Shown: piece by piece, positions 17,874 to 26,743 of the stretch
Position numbering within the stretch: position 1 is the stretch's first letter
How the letters are laid out: every line of letters starts with the position of its first letter
Source: JAGVSR01 sp964589785
Lineage (GTDB): Bacteria; Pseudomonadota; Alphaproteobacteria; Rhizobiales; Hyphomicrobiaceae
Length of the DNA stretch: 64,000 nucleotides
Assembly (NCBI GenBank): GCA_964589785.1
Contig: CAZPUQ010000008.1
Location: 48,989-112,988 of the forward strand
Reading direction: 5' to 3'
Notes under the pieces: generated by a model
What the model saw: the letters and a program-made list of their open reading frames with translations, nothing else
What the model was told of the DNA's origin: nothing
Database searches by the model: none
Translations under genes and position numbers: made by a program

Positions 17874-18857
17874 ATGGCTGAAGCACCGAGCAGAGCGGGC
17901 CTCGTCACCATTTTCGGCGGCTCCGGTTTCGTCGGGCGCCACGCGGTCCGCGCGCTCGCCAGCGACGGCTGGCGCGTCCGGGCGGCCTCGCGCCGGCCCG
18001 ACCTCGCCGGCCATCTGCAACCCATGGGAGCGGTCGGCCAGATCCATGCCGTGCAGGCCAACCTGCGCTATCCGGAGTCGGTGGCCGAGGCGGTCAACGG
18101 CGCGGACGTCGTCATCAACGCCGTTGGGGTGCTTGCCAGCACCGGCAAGCAGACGTTCAAGGCGGTCCACGACGAAGGCGCCCGCACGGTCGCGAAAGCG
18201 GCCCGCGCGGCTGGCGCGCGGACGCTCGTCCATATCTCGGCCATCGGAGCCGATGCGCGGTCGAACGCCAAGTATGCGCGCACGAAAGCCGAAGGCGAGC
18301 GCGCCGTCCTAGAGGAATTCCCAGACGCGGTCATCCTGCGCCCTTCGATCGTGTTCGGCCCTGAGGACGAGTTCTTCAACCGCTTCGCGGCGATGGCGCA
18401 GGTGTCGCCGTTCCTGCCCCTGATCGGCGGCGGCACGACGAAGTTCCAGCCCGTATTCGTAGGCGACGTTGCCGCGGCCATCAAGGCGGCGGTCGACGGC
18501 AAGGCGCGGCCGGGCACCGTCTACGAACTCGGCGGGCCGGAGATCTTGTCGTTCCGCGAACTGCTCGAGCGCACGATGAGCTACACCGACCGGCGGCGCT
18601 TCTTCCTGCGGCTGCCGTTCTGGGCGGCGAAGCTGCAGGCGATCCTGACCTGGCCGCTGCCCAACAGCCTGCGCCCGGTCACGTTCGACCAGGTGCGTCT
18701 CCTCCAGCACGACAACGTGGTCAGCCAGAAGGCGATCGAGGACGGGCGCACGCTGGCGGGCCTCGGCATCGCGCACCCGCATTCGGTAGCGTCTATCGTC
18801 CCCGACTACCTGCTGCGCTTCAAGCCCAAGGGCCAGTACGCGCGCTACCGCGGCTGA
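17874..18857 (+). CDS. NDUFA9-like NAD(P)H-binding protein
   Basis: A 327-aa atypical SDR like the complex I NDUFA9 subunit family of alphaproteobacteria and mitochondria. It has 'VTIFGGSGFVGRHAVRALA' at the start, 'LVHISAIGADARSNAKYARTKAEGE' in the active-site region and 'AVILRPSIVFGPEDEFFNRFA', and ends in 'GLGIAHPHSVASIVPDYL'. In mitochondria this subunit stabilises complex I and binds NADPH. No nuo genes are nearby. It starts 150 bp from tRNA-Leu, divergently. Confidence 0.88.
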   Translation: MAEAPSRAGLVTIFGGSGFVGRHAVRALASDGWRVRAASRRPDLAGHLQPMGAVGQIHAVQANLRYPESVAEAVNGADVVINAVGVLASTGKQTFKAVHDEGARTVAKAARAAGARTLVHISAIGADARSNAKYARTKAEGERAVLEEFPDAVILRPSIVFGPEDEFFNRFAAMAQVSPFLPLIGGGTTKFQPVFVGDVAAAIKAAVDGKARPGTVYELGGPEILSFRELLERTMSYTDRRRFFLRLPFWAAKLQAILTWPLPNSLRPVTFDQVRLLQHDNVVSQKAIEDGRTLAGLGIAHPHSVASIVPDYLLRFKPKGQYARYRG

Positions 18858-18891
18858 GCAGCGGCCGTCCAAGGAGTGACCTGCCGCCGCG

Positions 18892-19416
18892 TCACTCCGA
18901 CGGCTTCACGGTGACCACGATCGTGGACGACGGCGCACTGGTGATCTGGACGATAAAAGGGCCGTCGCCGATCTCGAACCGTACGCTCTTGCGGGCATGC
19001 GGGCAGTCGAGCTTTCCGGTGTGCGCCACGTCCTTGAGGGCTGCTCCGTCCTGGACGACGTCGATCCAGCCGCCGGTCGAGAGCGTCACCTGATAGAGGC
19101 CCGGCTTTTGAGGCGCGGCGAAGTGGACGGTGCCCGCGAACGCGGCGTCGGGCTTTTTCGCCGGCGATCCCGTCGGCAGGACGGCGAGCACGGCGTCCGC
19201 CTGCGGCATGAGGGCAAGCTCGACGGCCTTTTCCGGAACCGACTCGATGGTCGCGCCTGATTTCACCTGCAGCCGGTCGGGGGCGGTGATCCACCCGATC
19301 TCGGTCGCAAGCGGCCAGTCGAAGGCATCGCATCCGCCCGGCTCCGCCGCGCCGAGCGGCGCGGCAAGAGCAAACAGCGCGGCAAGGACGGCGGCCGCGG
19401 CCGGTGACGTGCGCAT
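18892..19416 (-). CDS. Exported protein linked to TonB receptor
   Basis: A 174-aa protein with a clear signal peptide ('AAAAVLAALFALAAPLGAA') and cysteines in 'GGCDAFDWPL' and 'LDCPHARKSVRFEIG'. The pattern 'GLYQVTLSTGGWIDVVQDG' matches a family of Rhizobiales periplasmic proteins often mis-labelled as homogentisate dioxygenase in databases (from memory). It is 40 bp downstream of the TonB-dependent receptor on the same strand, so probably in one operon, perhaps handling the same ligand. Function unknown. Confidence 0.75.
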   Translation of the reverse strand: MRTSPAAAAVLAALFALAAPLGAAEPGGCDAFDWPLATEIGWITAPDRLQVKSGATIESVPEKAVELALMPQADAVLAVLPTGSPAKKPDAAFAGTVHFAAPQKPGLYQVTLSTGGWIDVVQDGAALKDVAHTGKLDCPHARKSVRFEIGDGPFIVQITSAPSSTIVVTVKPSE

Positions 19417-19456
19417 GAAAAGCCTCTTTTGCGAATGGTTGGGCGCCGAGCTTACC

Positions 19457-21832
19457 TCAGAACCTGGCTTTCATGTTGACGTAGAACTGCCGGCCGGGCT
19501 CAGGGAAGCCTTCGGCGAGCGCGAAGTTCTCATCGAGCAGGTTCGTCGCGCCGAACGCCAGCGAGGTGTTCGGATCGAAGTCGTATTCGGCCTGCAAGTT
19601 CAAGAGCGCATAGGAGCCCGTGCGGATGTAGTTGGGCCGTCTGTCGGCGGCCGGCACCGGCGGCAGCAGGGTGCTGTCCGCCCCCGTCACGAGGCTCGAA
19701 CGGTCGCTCGCCAGTTCCAGGCTCGGCGTCAGCGTCAGGCTGTCCGTCACGCTCCAGGCCAGATAGAGGAACGCCTCGTGGCGTGGCGTGCCTTCCGTGT
19801 CGGCGGCCGCCATGGCGGCGCGCTGCTGCGCGGTGAGGCCAGGTGTCGAAGCCGCCACGGAGGCGAAATCGAGATCGCGCTCAAGGTAGGTGTAGTTGCC
19901 GCCGATGCGCAGGGTGCGGGAGATTGTCCATTCCGCGGTCAGCTCCAGACCGTAGTGCTCGCCATCGACGTTGACGCCCAGGATCGAACTGCCGCCGGAC
20001 GCACCGACCTGCACGTTCTGGATGCTGTCTTCGAGATCGGAGTAGAAGACCGCGGCCGTCGCCGAGAACCCTGGGAAGACCAGGTCGCTCCAGCCGATCT
20101 CGTAGTTGGTGCTGCGCTCCGGATCGAGGTTGGGATCGGCGAGGCGCGTATCGAAGCGCGTCGAATAGCGGTCGAAGAGCGTCGGGAAGCGCGTGCGGCT
20201 CGAAACGTCGGCATGGAGTTTGCCGGTGTCGCTGTAGCTGTAGATGACCGCGCCCTGGCCGTTCCAGGCATCCTTGGCTGCCAACGGGTTCTCGTACAGG
20301 CTGCGCGGAGTCCCGGGAGGAGAGCCAGGCGGAACATTGAACTCCTCGGCCTTCTTCACGTCGTCCATCTCGTAGCTGAGACCGGCGACGACGTCGATCG
20401 AGCGCGTCGCATGGAACGTGTTCTCGACGGCGAACGACCAAGTATCGACGATGCTATCCTGCCAGGGTTCGCGCACGGGCGACGGGCCGTCGAGGCCACT
20501 GTCCTGCCGTTCGGAATGGCTGTCGCGGCGATAGTGGACCGCGCCCTTCAGCGTATTCATCGGAATAAGCGTCGTGCCCATCTCGACGAAGCCGCCATAG
20601 GCATAGTCGTCATAGTAGCTGTTGAAGTGGTTGCTGGCGGTCTGGGTCTGGTAGTCGGATGCGAACGAGCTCAAGAGGTTTTCGAACGTGTTGTAGTAGA
20701 CGTTGGTCTTCACGTACGAGAACTCTCCGAGCGCCGTCTTGGAGAGCCAGGAAACCGACTGAATATCCCAGTAGGGCCATGTCCAATAACGCTGCGGGGG
20801 AATAGACTGGCCCTCGACATGCAAGGGCGCGCTCTTCTCTCCGCTCTGTGTCGTGTAGTTGATCGAGTACTCGTCGGTAGCGTTCGGCGTGAAGCCGGCC
20901 TTGACGTTGATACGCCAGTCCTCGATGTCCGAATGGTCGCGCGCGCCGCCGTCCTCGTTGGCGAGATTGACCGGCCTGAAATCGTCCGACAGATTCCAAT
21001 GGTCGCGATCGAGGATCGTGCCGCTCACCTGCGCGTAGTACGTGTCGGTCTTCGTGCCGGCGTAGGCATAGGCATTCCACGCGTTGAGATCGTCGGCATC
21101 GCCGTTGAACGTGAGGCCCGTGCGCCCCTCCAGCTCGATCTCCTTCGTCGGCTTGCGCGAGACGAGGTTGATGGCGCCGCCCATGCCGCCCGGGCCGTTC
21201 AGCACCGAGACGTAGCCCTTCTGAAACTGGATCTCGGACAGATCGGGCGTCAGGAACCGGTTGAAATCGAGCCGGTTGTCGGCGGGCAGGAAGACCCGCA
21301 CGCCGTCGAGATAGAGCGGCACGCGCTGCCGGTCGAAGCCGCGCACGAGGATGTCGCGCTCGTTCCGGCTGCCGCCGGCGCTGTGGACCGTGACGCCCGG
21401 GACGATGCGGGCCGCCTCGTCGAGCGTGACCTTGTTGAACGTCCACATCGCCTCGTTGGTGATCGTCGTGCCGCCGATGAGGTCGAGCTGGCCGAGCGTG
21501 AAGATGCCCGGGGTTCCGTCATCGGCGCTGCCCGATCCCTCACCGCCGGAGCCGGCAACGGCGCCTCCGCTGCCACCCGCTGCCGCGGCAGCGGTCGATG
21601 TGCCGCCGGCACCGCCGCCTCCGCCGCTCGCGGCGGGCTGGCTTGGCGGACTTGCCTTCCTCTTGGTCCTGCGGCTCTCGGCCGGGCTTTCGATCACGAC
21701 GGGAGGCAGGGGAGTCGCTTCATCCGCGGTAACGTCCCCTCCGGCCGTTGCCGCCTCCTGCGCTAACGCGCCGTCCCCATGCCAGACAGCCAACGCAACG
21801 CACACTCCCGCCACTCGTACGCCCCGACGCAT
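19457..21832 (-). CDS. TonB-dependent outer-membrane receptor
   Basis: A 791-aa receptor. It has a signal peptide ending near 'GDGALAQ', a Gly/Ser/Ala-rich low-complexity linker (residues about 55-105), a plug domain ('TLDEAARIVPGVTVHSAGGSRNERDILVRGFDRQRVPLYLDGVRVF', abbreviated in the family as the secretin/plug region) and a barrel that ends in 'QFYVNMKARF' with the C-terminal aromatic needed for BAM assembly. Ligand unknown; a siderophore or vitamin is likely. The start at 21832 has GAGGTGGGG 5 nt upstream; the ATG at 21859 lacks one. A perfect inverted repeat lies about 60-90 bp upstream. Confidence 0.9.
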   Translation of the reverse strand: MRRGVRVAGVCVALAVWHGDGALAQEAATAGGDVTADEATPLPPVVIESPAESRRTKRKASPPSQPAASGGGGGAGGTSTAAAAAGGSGGAVAGSGGEGSGSADDGTPGIFTLGQLDLIGGTTITNEAMWTFNKVTLDEAARIVPGVTVHSAGGSRNERDILVRGFDRQRVPLYLDGVRVFLPADNRLDFNRFLTPDLSEIQFQKGYVSVLNGPGGMGGAINLVSRKPTKEIELEGRTGLTFNGDADDLNAWNAYAYAGTKTDTYYAQVSGTILDRDHWNLSDDFRPVNLANEDGGARDHSDIEDWRINVKAGFTPNATDEYSINYTTQSGEKSAPLHVEGQSIPPQRYWTWPYWDIQSVSWLSKTALGEFSYVKTNVYYNTFENLLSSFASDYQTQTASNHFNSYYDDYAYGGFVEMGTTLIPMNTLKGAVHYRRDSHSERQDSGLDGPSPVREPWQDSIVDTWSFAVENTFHATRSIDVVAGLSYEMDDVKKAEEFNVPPGSPPGTPRSLYENPLAAKDAWNGQGAVIYSYSDTGKLHADVSSRTRFPTLFDRYSTRFDTRLADPNLDPERSTNYEIGWSDLVFPGFSATAAVFYSDLEDSIQNVQVGASGGSSILGVNVDGEHYGLELTAEWTISRTLRIGGNYTYLERDLDFASVAASTPGLTAQQRAAMAAADTEGTPRHEAFLYLAWSVTDSLTLTPSLELASDRSSLVTGADSTLLPPVPAADRRPNYIRTGSYALLNLQAEYDFDPNTSLAFGATNLLDENFALAEGFPEPGRQFYVNMKARF

Positions 21833-21894
21833 CTTCCCCACCTCACTCGACAGAACCACCCGTCGCTATGGTTAAACAGACATAACGATGGCAT

Positions 21895-21920
21895 CCGCTA
21901 TATCCATTCTGATATAGCGG
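21895..21920. promoter_or_regulatory. Operator-like inverted repeat upstream of TonB receptor
   Basis: CCGCTATATC at 21895-21904 and GATATAGCGG at 21911-21920 form a perfect 10-bp inverted repeat around the 6-nt spacer CATTCT. It lies 63-88 bp upstream of the receptor start, where a promoter is expected. It resembles a dimeric repressor site rather than a terminator, as no T-run follows. The regulator is unknown. Confidence 0.6.
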
Positions 21921-22021
21921 AACAAGCACGGGGCCGGCGGGAAGAGGAAGGCAGGCGCTTTTGCTTCAATGCTGTGGCGCCGTCGGCACAGAGCAGCGCA
22001 GAAAGCCTGCCGGCAAATAAG

Positions 22022-22051
22022 AAAGGCCCCGGCGTGCAAAGCCGGGGCCTT
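22022..22051 (-). terminator. Rho-independent terminator after DUF1150 gene
   Basis: On the minus strand AAGGCCCCGGC pairs with GCCGGGGCCTTT around the loop TTTGCAC, and the sequence CTTATTTG follows. It lies 29 bp past the DUF1150 stop codon at 22080. Confidence 0.85.
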
Positions 22052-22079
22052 GATCTCTAGCGCTCCTGGCGCGACCGCG

Positions 22080-22388
22080 TTAGTGGACGCTGGCGACCGC
22101 GAGCTCGCCGTCCATGGCGTGGCTGAGTGCGGCCTGGCGCGAATCCGTCAGCGCGATCGGCGTGCCGTCCGCGGCATGCAGCGCGAACAGCCTCACGCCA
22201 GCCGGAAGCCCTTCGATGGCCGGGAAGAGCTGGCGCGCTTCATCGACGCTCAGCACCTTGATATAGGCGACCTGGCCGCCACCGAGACGTGCAAGCTCGA
22301 TCTCGCTCATCACCGGCGGGGTTGCCGAGGCGGACGGTCGCGACGAGCCGCTCTTCGGCTTCTTGGTGGTGGTATTGCTGCTGTTCAT
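22080..22388 (-). CDS. DUF1150 family protein
   Basis: A 102-aa protein with 'ELARLGGGQVAYIKVLSVDEARQLFP' and 'VRLFALHAADGTPIALTDSRQAALSHA', the conserved parts of DUF1150. The family has no known biochemical role and is usually found next to an Hsp20 gene, as here. Start 22388 is preferred over 22397: an AGGAGG lies 9 nt upstream of 22388 but directly abuts 22397. Confidence 0.88.
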   Translation of the reverse strand: MNSSNTTTKKPKSGSSRPSASATPPVMSEIELARLGGGQVAYIKVLSVDEARQLFPAIEGLPAGVRLFALHAADGTPIALTDSRQAALSHAMDGELAVASVH

Positions 22389-22512
22389 GACGCACATCCT
22401 CCTTGAGGAGAGCTGGCAGAACGTCGCGCACCGACGGGTCTCCGAGGAGCCTCCGGCCGGAATGGCTTGATCGTCCTACGATTCAACGGGCTTGGCTGTA
22501 ACCGACCGGCAC

Positions 22513-22950
22513 CTACCGGCCCTTTTTCTCAGATGCGATCTCGATCTTGCGGACGAGCCGCTCGGGCTCGTGCCTCACCAGATCGATGGCGAGCAGACCG
22601 TTCATGAGGTCGGCCGCCCGAACCTCGATCCCGTCCGCCAGCAGAAACGTCTTGCTGAACTGACGGGCCGCGATGCCGCGGTAGAGGTAGTCGCGATCCT
22701 TGTCGTCCTGCGCCTTGCCTTTCACGATGAGCTGCTTGTCCTCGAGGGTCACGTCCAGGTCGTCGCGGGTGAACCCTGCGACGGCGAGCGTGATGCGTAA
22801 CATCTCCGGCCGCGCTGCATCCCCGGCGATGCGCTCGATATTGTAGGGAGGATATCCGCCGCCGGCATTTTTGCCCGCGCGCTCGATCATCCGCTCGATT
22901 TCCTCGAACCCCAGAAGCAGCGGGTTCGAGAGCATGGTCATCCTGGTCAT
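22513..22950 (-). CDS. Small heat-shock protein Hsp20 (IbpA family)
   Basis: A 145-aa alpha-crystallin-type chaperone that keeps unfolded proteins from aggregating. It has 'YPPYNIERI', then the crystallin domain 'LRITLAVAGFTRDDLDVTLEDKQLIVKGK' and 'YLYRGIAARQFSKTFLLADGIEVRAADLMNGLLAIDL'. The C-terminal IxI-like tail is 'IEIASEKKGR', so the usual IxI motif is changed. The DUF1150 gene follows 124 bp downstream on the same strand. In Rhizobiales such genes often carry a ROSE RNA thermometer, but I could not fold a convincing one here. Confidence 0.93.
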   Translation of the reverse strand: MTRMTMLSNPLLLGFEEIERMIERAGKNAGGGYPPYNIERIAGDAARPEMLRITLAVAGFTRDDLDVTLEDKQLIVKGKAQDDKDRDYLYRGIAARQFSKTFLLADGIEVRAADLMNGLLAIDLVRHEPERLVRKIEIASEKKGR

Positions 22951-23173
22951 TCGTTGGCCCTTTCGACAAGCGACCCATTTGCGCGGACCCGATCATCGGC
23001 ACCCGCCCCATTTGCCGGCTGCCCTGCACGAGCGGAACCGGCCTTCTACATCCAAGATATGGGAGCACGCCGAAGGGCCTTCAAGGACCGTAGCCGGGGG
23101 GCAGCGTCCCGCCTCAGTTCGGCGACAGTTGGTATCTAGGAGGCCGTCTCCCGGTTACAAGGAATCCCGCAAC

Positions 23174-23842
23174 ATGCTGTCCCGGTCTGCCTTTCTCGCC
23201 TCTCTCCTGCTCGCCGGCCTGACGGTCTCGGAGCTTCGGATTTTGGACGCGCAGGCCGAGCCGGGCTTGGATGCGACACTCTCGTCGCCGAAGGTGAGCC
23301 TGACGCCGGAGGAAGTGGCCGAGCGCGAGGGGCGCCGGGCCTGCAAGGCGGCCCTTTGTGCCGCATTCCGCAACCCGGCGAACGGCCAGAACGTCGCCTG
23401 CAGCCTGACCAAGAGCCTTCGCAAGGAGCAGCTTCAGAAGATCGTGTCGCGGGCCAGGGTCTCCTGGCCGTGGGGCCCCGTCGTCTGTACCACCAGCCTG
23501 AGGGCCGACCGCAATGGCCTGTCACAGGCGCTCGGCGCGGCGAAGCACGTCGTTCGGTTCGACCGCCACGAGGTTGCCTGCCAGATCGCGCACGAAGATG
23601 GGCCGCCGTCCAGCATCACCGCCGAGCTGACGCCGGAGGTGACGTTCGAGAACGGCAAAGCGGTCAAGGCCAGAGTCAACTGGGGCCGCGTGACCGGCCC
23701 GACGCTGGTCAGGGGCCTCATGTGGACGGCAACCGCCACCGACAACACGCTGAACGTGCTGGGCTCGATGGTGGTCGACGACATGAACGACTTCGTCACC
23801 GCCAAATGCGACGAGGTGAAAGGCGACTGGGCCGGAAAGTAG
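23174..23842 (+). CDS. Exported protein of unknown function
   Basis: A 222-aa protein with a signal peptide ('AFLASLLLAGLTVSELRILDAQA'). The mature part has several cysteines ('ACKAALCAAF', 'VACSLTKSL', 'VVCTTSL', 'VACQIAHE', 'TAKCDEVKG') and alternating beta-like segments. It is probably periplasmic. I recognise no domain. The frame is open far upstream (to 22871), but the signal peptide defines the start at 23174. Confidence 0.75.
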   Translation: MLSRSAFLASLLLAGLTVSELRILDAQAEPGLDATLSSPKVSLTPEEVAEREGRRACKAALCAAFRNPANGQNVACSLTKSLRKEQLQKIVSRARVSWPWGPVVCTTSLRADRNGLSQALGAAKHVVRFDRHEVACQIAHEDGPPSSITAELTPEVTFENGKAVKARVNWGRVTGPTLVRGLMWTATATDNTLNVLGSMVVDDMNDFVTAKCDEVKGDWAGK

Positions 23843-23880
23843 GCCCGGCCGGACCGTCGCATCCCTCACCGGCGCGCCGG

Positions 23881-24342
23881 TCAGAGATCGCGGGGCTCCG
23901 CCTGAGGCTCGGCCGGCGTCGCAGGGGCCTCGGGGGCCGCCTCGGGAGGGGTCGCATCCTCGTCGGCGTCCTTGCCGGCGGCGTCGAGCGCCTCCTCGGT
24001 CGCCTGTTTCGCCTTGTCGAGGACCTCACTCGTTGCTTTCTTCGCCTTGTCCAGCGCCTCGCTGGTGGCCTCCTTGGCCTTGTCGATGGCCGGGCCGGCA
24101 TTTTCCTTGGCGGCGGACAGCGCCTTCTTCATCGCCTCGCGCGCCTTTTCGATCGCCTCGATCGCCGCCTTCTTGGCCTCGTCGATGGCCGACTTGGTGT
24201 CCTCCACCGCCCGGTCGACATCGTCGCCGGCCGGGTCTTCCGCCGCGGGCGGAGGCGGGCTCGCGGGAGGTGCTTCCTGAGAGCCGGCCGGAGATGTCAG
24301 CGCCATCACGAGAAGGGCCGCGAGAAGGGGAGCTTTGTGCAT
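23881..24342 (-). CDS. Exported Ala/Lys-rich helical repeat protein
   Basis: A 153-aa protein with a signal peptide ('APLLAALLVMALTSPAGS'), acidic Pro-rich ends and a central amphipathic helix of repeated 11-residue units such as 'DKAKKATSEAL' and 'DKAKQATEEAL'. This pattern resembles apolipoprotein- or LEA-like membrane or desiccation proteins. Function unknown. It is the last gene with the codon usage of the core part before the island; it converges with the exported protein at 23174-23842, 38 bp away. Confidence 0.7.
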   Translation of the reverse strand: MHKAPLLAALLVMALTSPAGSQEAPPASPPPPAAEDPAGDDVDRAVEDTKSAIDEAKKAAIEAIEKAREAMKKALSAAKENAGPAIDKAKEATSEALDKAKKATSEVLDKAKQATEEALDAAGKDADEDATPPEAAPEAPATPAEPQAEPRDL

Positions 24343-25253
24343 GGGAACCTCGTAAAAACGGTATCGCCGAACCTGATGCTCAATATGACGTCGGATTGCG
24401 CCGATACCAGGGGTTCGATGAACCGTGAACTTCGTCTCCCGCCTTCGTGCGTCGACCGGCCTGGGCGTTCCAGGGCTTCTGCCAACCTGATCCTGTTCCC
24501 CGAACACGCGGGGCTGAACCGCCCGGAGGTCGATCATGACGCCTGAGGACCAAAAGCGCCTTCCCATGACGTCGATATCGCGTCTGCTGACGTGCGGAAT
24601 GCGGACACATCCCGGCGAAGAGTTCTCATCTTTGCCGACACGATGACGCTTTAGAAGCTGATCCAATTGTTCGAGAGTGGCGCAGGAGCCAGTTTGGCGC
24701 GAACTCGTCTCAGTGTAAATAACAGCGAATTTTTGCGATTTTCGGGGTCTGGAAATCGTGTCCCGTGTCCATATTTCGACGTCTTCACAGTAGGTTAGAG
24801 GCACATGGCCGTCTCGAAGGCCGAAATTTATCAGGGAACTCTGGCGCGACTTGCAGGGAACGTGCACGAGCAAACAGGGTGGCTAGGCATTCTGAACAGG
24901 GTGGCTCTGAACAACGCTTTGGGGCTTTGCAACCGGTTAGCGCCGGAGGCGCCTTTCGCGAAGATGATGGCAGTCCCTGTGTGCGTTGCCGAATTCGTCT
25001 AGCAATGTCACTTTCGGCTGCTCGTACCAAGGAATGAGCACATTTCCCTCGTTGGGGCCTTATAGGGCGTAAGCCGCAGTGGGGATAGAAGAGGGGAACG
25101 GGATGAGCGCCTGCGATTGTGCTACCCTGCGCTCCCCCTCGGTAGAGTGGGCTTCGGAGAACCGAGTGTTTACCGAATACTGATCCAATCATGACTATGC
25201 TGCCGAAGGGCAACATCGATCTCGGCGGATGTTCCCATCGGGGGCGCATCATC
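24343..25253. other. Left island junction with no convincing gene
   Basis: About 0.9 kb with several short ORFs on both strands and none with recognisable similarity. The best candidate is listed separately at 24805. The sequence is less GC-rich than the left flank and may be remnants of earlier insertions. Long open frames on the minus strand here read as antisense, low-complexity sequence. Confidence 0.5.
24805..25002 (+). CDS. Possible small protein, unknown
   Basis: A 65-aa ORF starting MAVSKAEIYQGTLARLAG. An AGAGG sits 5-6 nt before the ATG, which is the only reason to prefer it over other ORFs here. No family is recognised and it could be chance. Confidence 0.3.
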   Translation: MAVSKAEIYQGTLARLAGNVHEQTGWLGILNRVALNNALGLCNRLAPEAPFAKMMAVPVCVAEFV

Positions 25254-26099
25254 TTGCAGATCATCTTCAGCCGTAAAGGCTTCGACACGGGAACGGGCGG
25301 CTGTGCCAGCCCTATCATCCAGGGTGCGTGCATCTCATTGCCAATCCCCACGAGGATGCCCACGCCGATGACGTTCTCCGATCTCAACGGAGCCCATGGC
25401 GATCTGGTCGAAGACCTGACCACTGGGCGCATTCCGCGCACCACGCCTTGTCACCTCGATCCCGACATCGATGCCACCCTTGTCGCACGGCAGCCGGACT
25501 GGCGCGGCGCGCTCGGGCAGGTCGGTGCCGCCCAGGGCCATCTCGATGGGAGTGGCGTTGGCGCAGGCGCCGTGTTTCTGTTCTGGGGTCTATTCCGGCC
25601 CGTCACACGAAAGCAGCGTTGGATTTTCGATGGCCCGCCCGAGCACCGGGTCTTCGGATGGCTTCAAGCAGGCGAAGTCATTCATCTCGGGTCGGACGGC
25701 TCGCATGCGCTTCGGCGCTATCCGTGGCTTGCCGATCATCCGCATGTCCGGGCCGGTTGGTCAGAAAAGAACACACTCTATATCGCCTCCGAAGAATTAA
25801 GGTTGAACGGTCGGTCGACCGGGCTGCCAGGATGGGGAAGGCTACCATTTGGATACCGATTAACGGCCGCCAATGGTGAGGCGCAGGTGCGGGCCGGCAG
25901 ATGGCGCGCGCCAGATTGGCTCAATCCCAAGAGGGGCGGATCTGGAATGACCTACCACAGGGCGCCGGAACGTTGGGACGACGAGACCGTACAGGTGGTC
26001 AGCCGTGGACAGGAGTTCGTCGCCGATACCAATGGGGCAGACGAAGCGAGAGCGTGGGTCGAAATGGTCCTCACCGCCGGGACGGCTGCCGATGCCTAG
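25254..26099 (+). CDS. Nmad3 family protein (nucleotide-modification associated domain 3)
   Basis: A 281-aa protein that begins QIIFSRKGFDTGTGGCASPI and continues with 'PCHLDPDIDA', 'GQVGAAQGHLDGSGVGAGAVFLFWGLFR' and 'RWRAPDWLNP'. I recognise this pattern as Nmad3, one of the domains grouped by comparative genomics with hypermodified DNA bases in phages and mobile elements. The exact reaction is unknown. I use the TTG at 25254 because the family starts with this IIFSRKGFD motif; an in-frame ATG at 25191 would add 21 residues. Its end overlaps the Nmad2 start by 8 bp, so the two form an operon. Confidence 0.75.
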   Translation: MQIIFSRKGFDTGTGGCASPIIQGACISLPIPTRMPTPMTFSDLNGAHGDLVEDLTTGRIPRTTPCHLDPDIDATLVARQPDWRGALGQVGAAQGHLDGSGVGAGAVFLFWGLFRPVTRKQRWIFDGPPEHRVFGWLQAGEVIHLGSDGSHALRRYPWLADHPHVRAGWSEKNTLYIASEELRLNGRSTGLPGWGRLPFGYRLTAANGEAQVRAGRWRAPDWLNPKRGGSGMTYHRAPERWDDETVQVVSRGQEFVADTNGADEARAWVEMVLTAGTAADA

Positions 26100-26673
26100 G
26101 ATCTGGCGGTACGTGCTCGCTCACGACAGTGGTCGCGCTCCGTGCCTGGACAACCGCATGCTGACCCTGTGCTGCTGCAAACCGCGCATTAGGGCGAACG
26201 CGAGGGTCGGGGACTGGGTCGTCGGGTTCACGCCCAAACGGCAAGGCGTCGGCCTTGTTGCCTGGGCGGGCCGGGTTTCGGATGTGATCCCGATGGGTGC
26301 CTACGGTGAACAGCATCCCGAGAGGCAAGACGCGATATACCGAACAAGGGCGCTCGGAGGCGACGGTCGCGAGTTGCTCTGCCATATCGGCGGCGATTAC
26401 CATAACACGCCGAAGGCGATTAGCACGGACGCCAGCGGGGTGAACTCGCTCTTGTTCTCGCCCTTTTGGTATTTCGGAGAGAATGCGAGAGCGCTGCCGG
26501 AGCACTTGCTATGCTTGACGCACTACTTCATCGGGCAGACGACGCGGGGGTCGTCACCGAAACTCGCCGCGGCGTTGGAAAATTGGTTGAGGCAGCGTCC
26601 GGCTGGCGTTTGGGGCCGGCCAAGGAACCTCGACTCCAACGGGGGCAGAGGGCTGAATCCGATTTCGGGATAA
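26092..26673 (+). CDS. Nmad2 family protein (nucleotide-modification associated domain 2)
   Basis: A 193-aa protein with 'WRYVLAHDSGRAPCLDNRMLTLCCCKPRIRANARVGDWVVGF' and 'LFSPFWYFGENARALPEHL', the hallmark stretches of Nmad2 (three cysteines near residue 30, then GDWV). Like Nmad3 it is linked by gene context to DNA base modification; no enzyme activity is established. The overlap with the Nmad3 gene and shared phage-like setting suggest they act together, as a writer, reader or counter-defence pair. Confidence 0.75.
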   Translation: MPRIWRYVLAHDSGRAPCLDNRMLTLCCCKPRIRANARVGDWVVGFTPKRQGVGLVAWAGRVSDVIPMGAYGEQHPERQDAIYRTRALGGDGRELLCHIGGDYHNTPKAISTDASGVNSLLFSPFWYFGENARALPEHLLCLTHYFIGQTTRGSSPKLAAALENWLRQRPAGVWGRPRNLDSNGGRGLNPISG

Positions 26674-26743
26674 ATCCCAAAACGAGCTTCGCGCTCAATC
26701 TCAAGCCGATGCGCGACATTGCCGAAAACAATCCAACAGGGGG

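Noticed and set aside
22951..23100. Possible ROSE RNA thermometer upstream of Hsp20
   Set aside because: A TCGCT is present before an AAGGG, but no complete hairpin pairing with a strong Shine-Dalgarno could be drawn by hand.
24361..24440. Copy of the tRNA-Arg 3' end as left attachment site
   Set aside because: Only an 8-nt GGTTCGAT-like match near 24411 was seen, which is within chance.
25191..25253. Upstream start of the Nmad3 gene
   Set aside because: The 21 extra residues from ATG 25191 have no family similarity, while the TTG at 25254 yields the usual N-terminus; not excluded experimentally.
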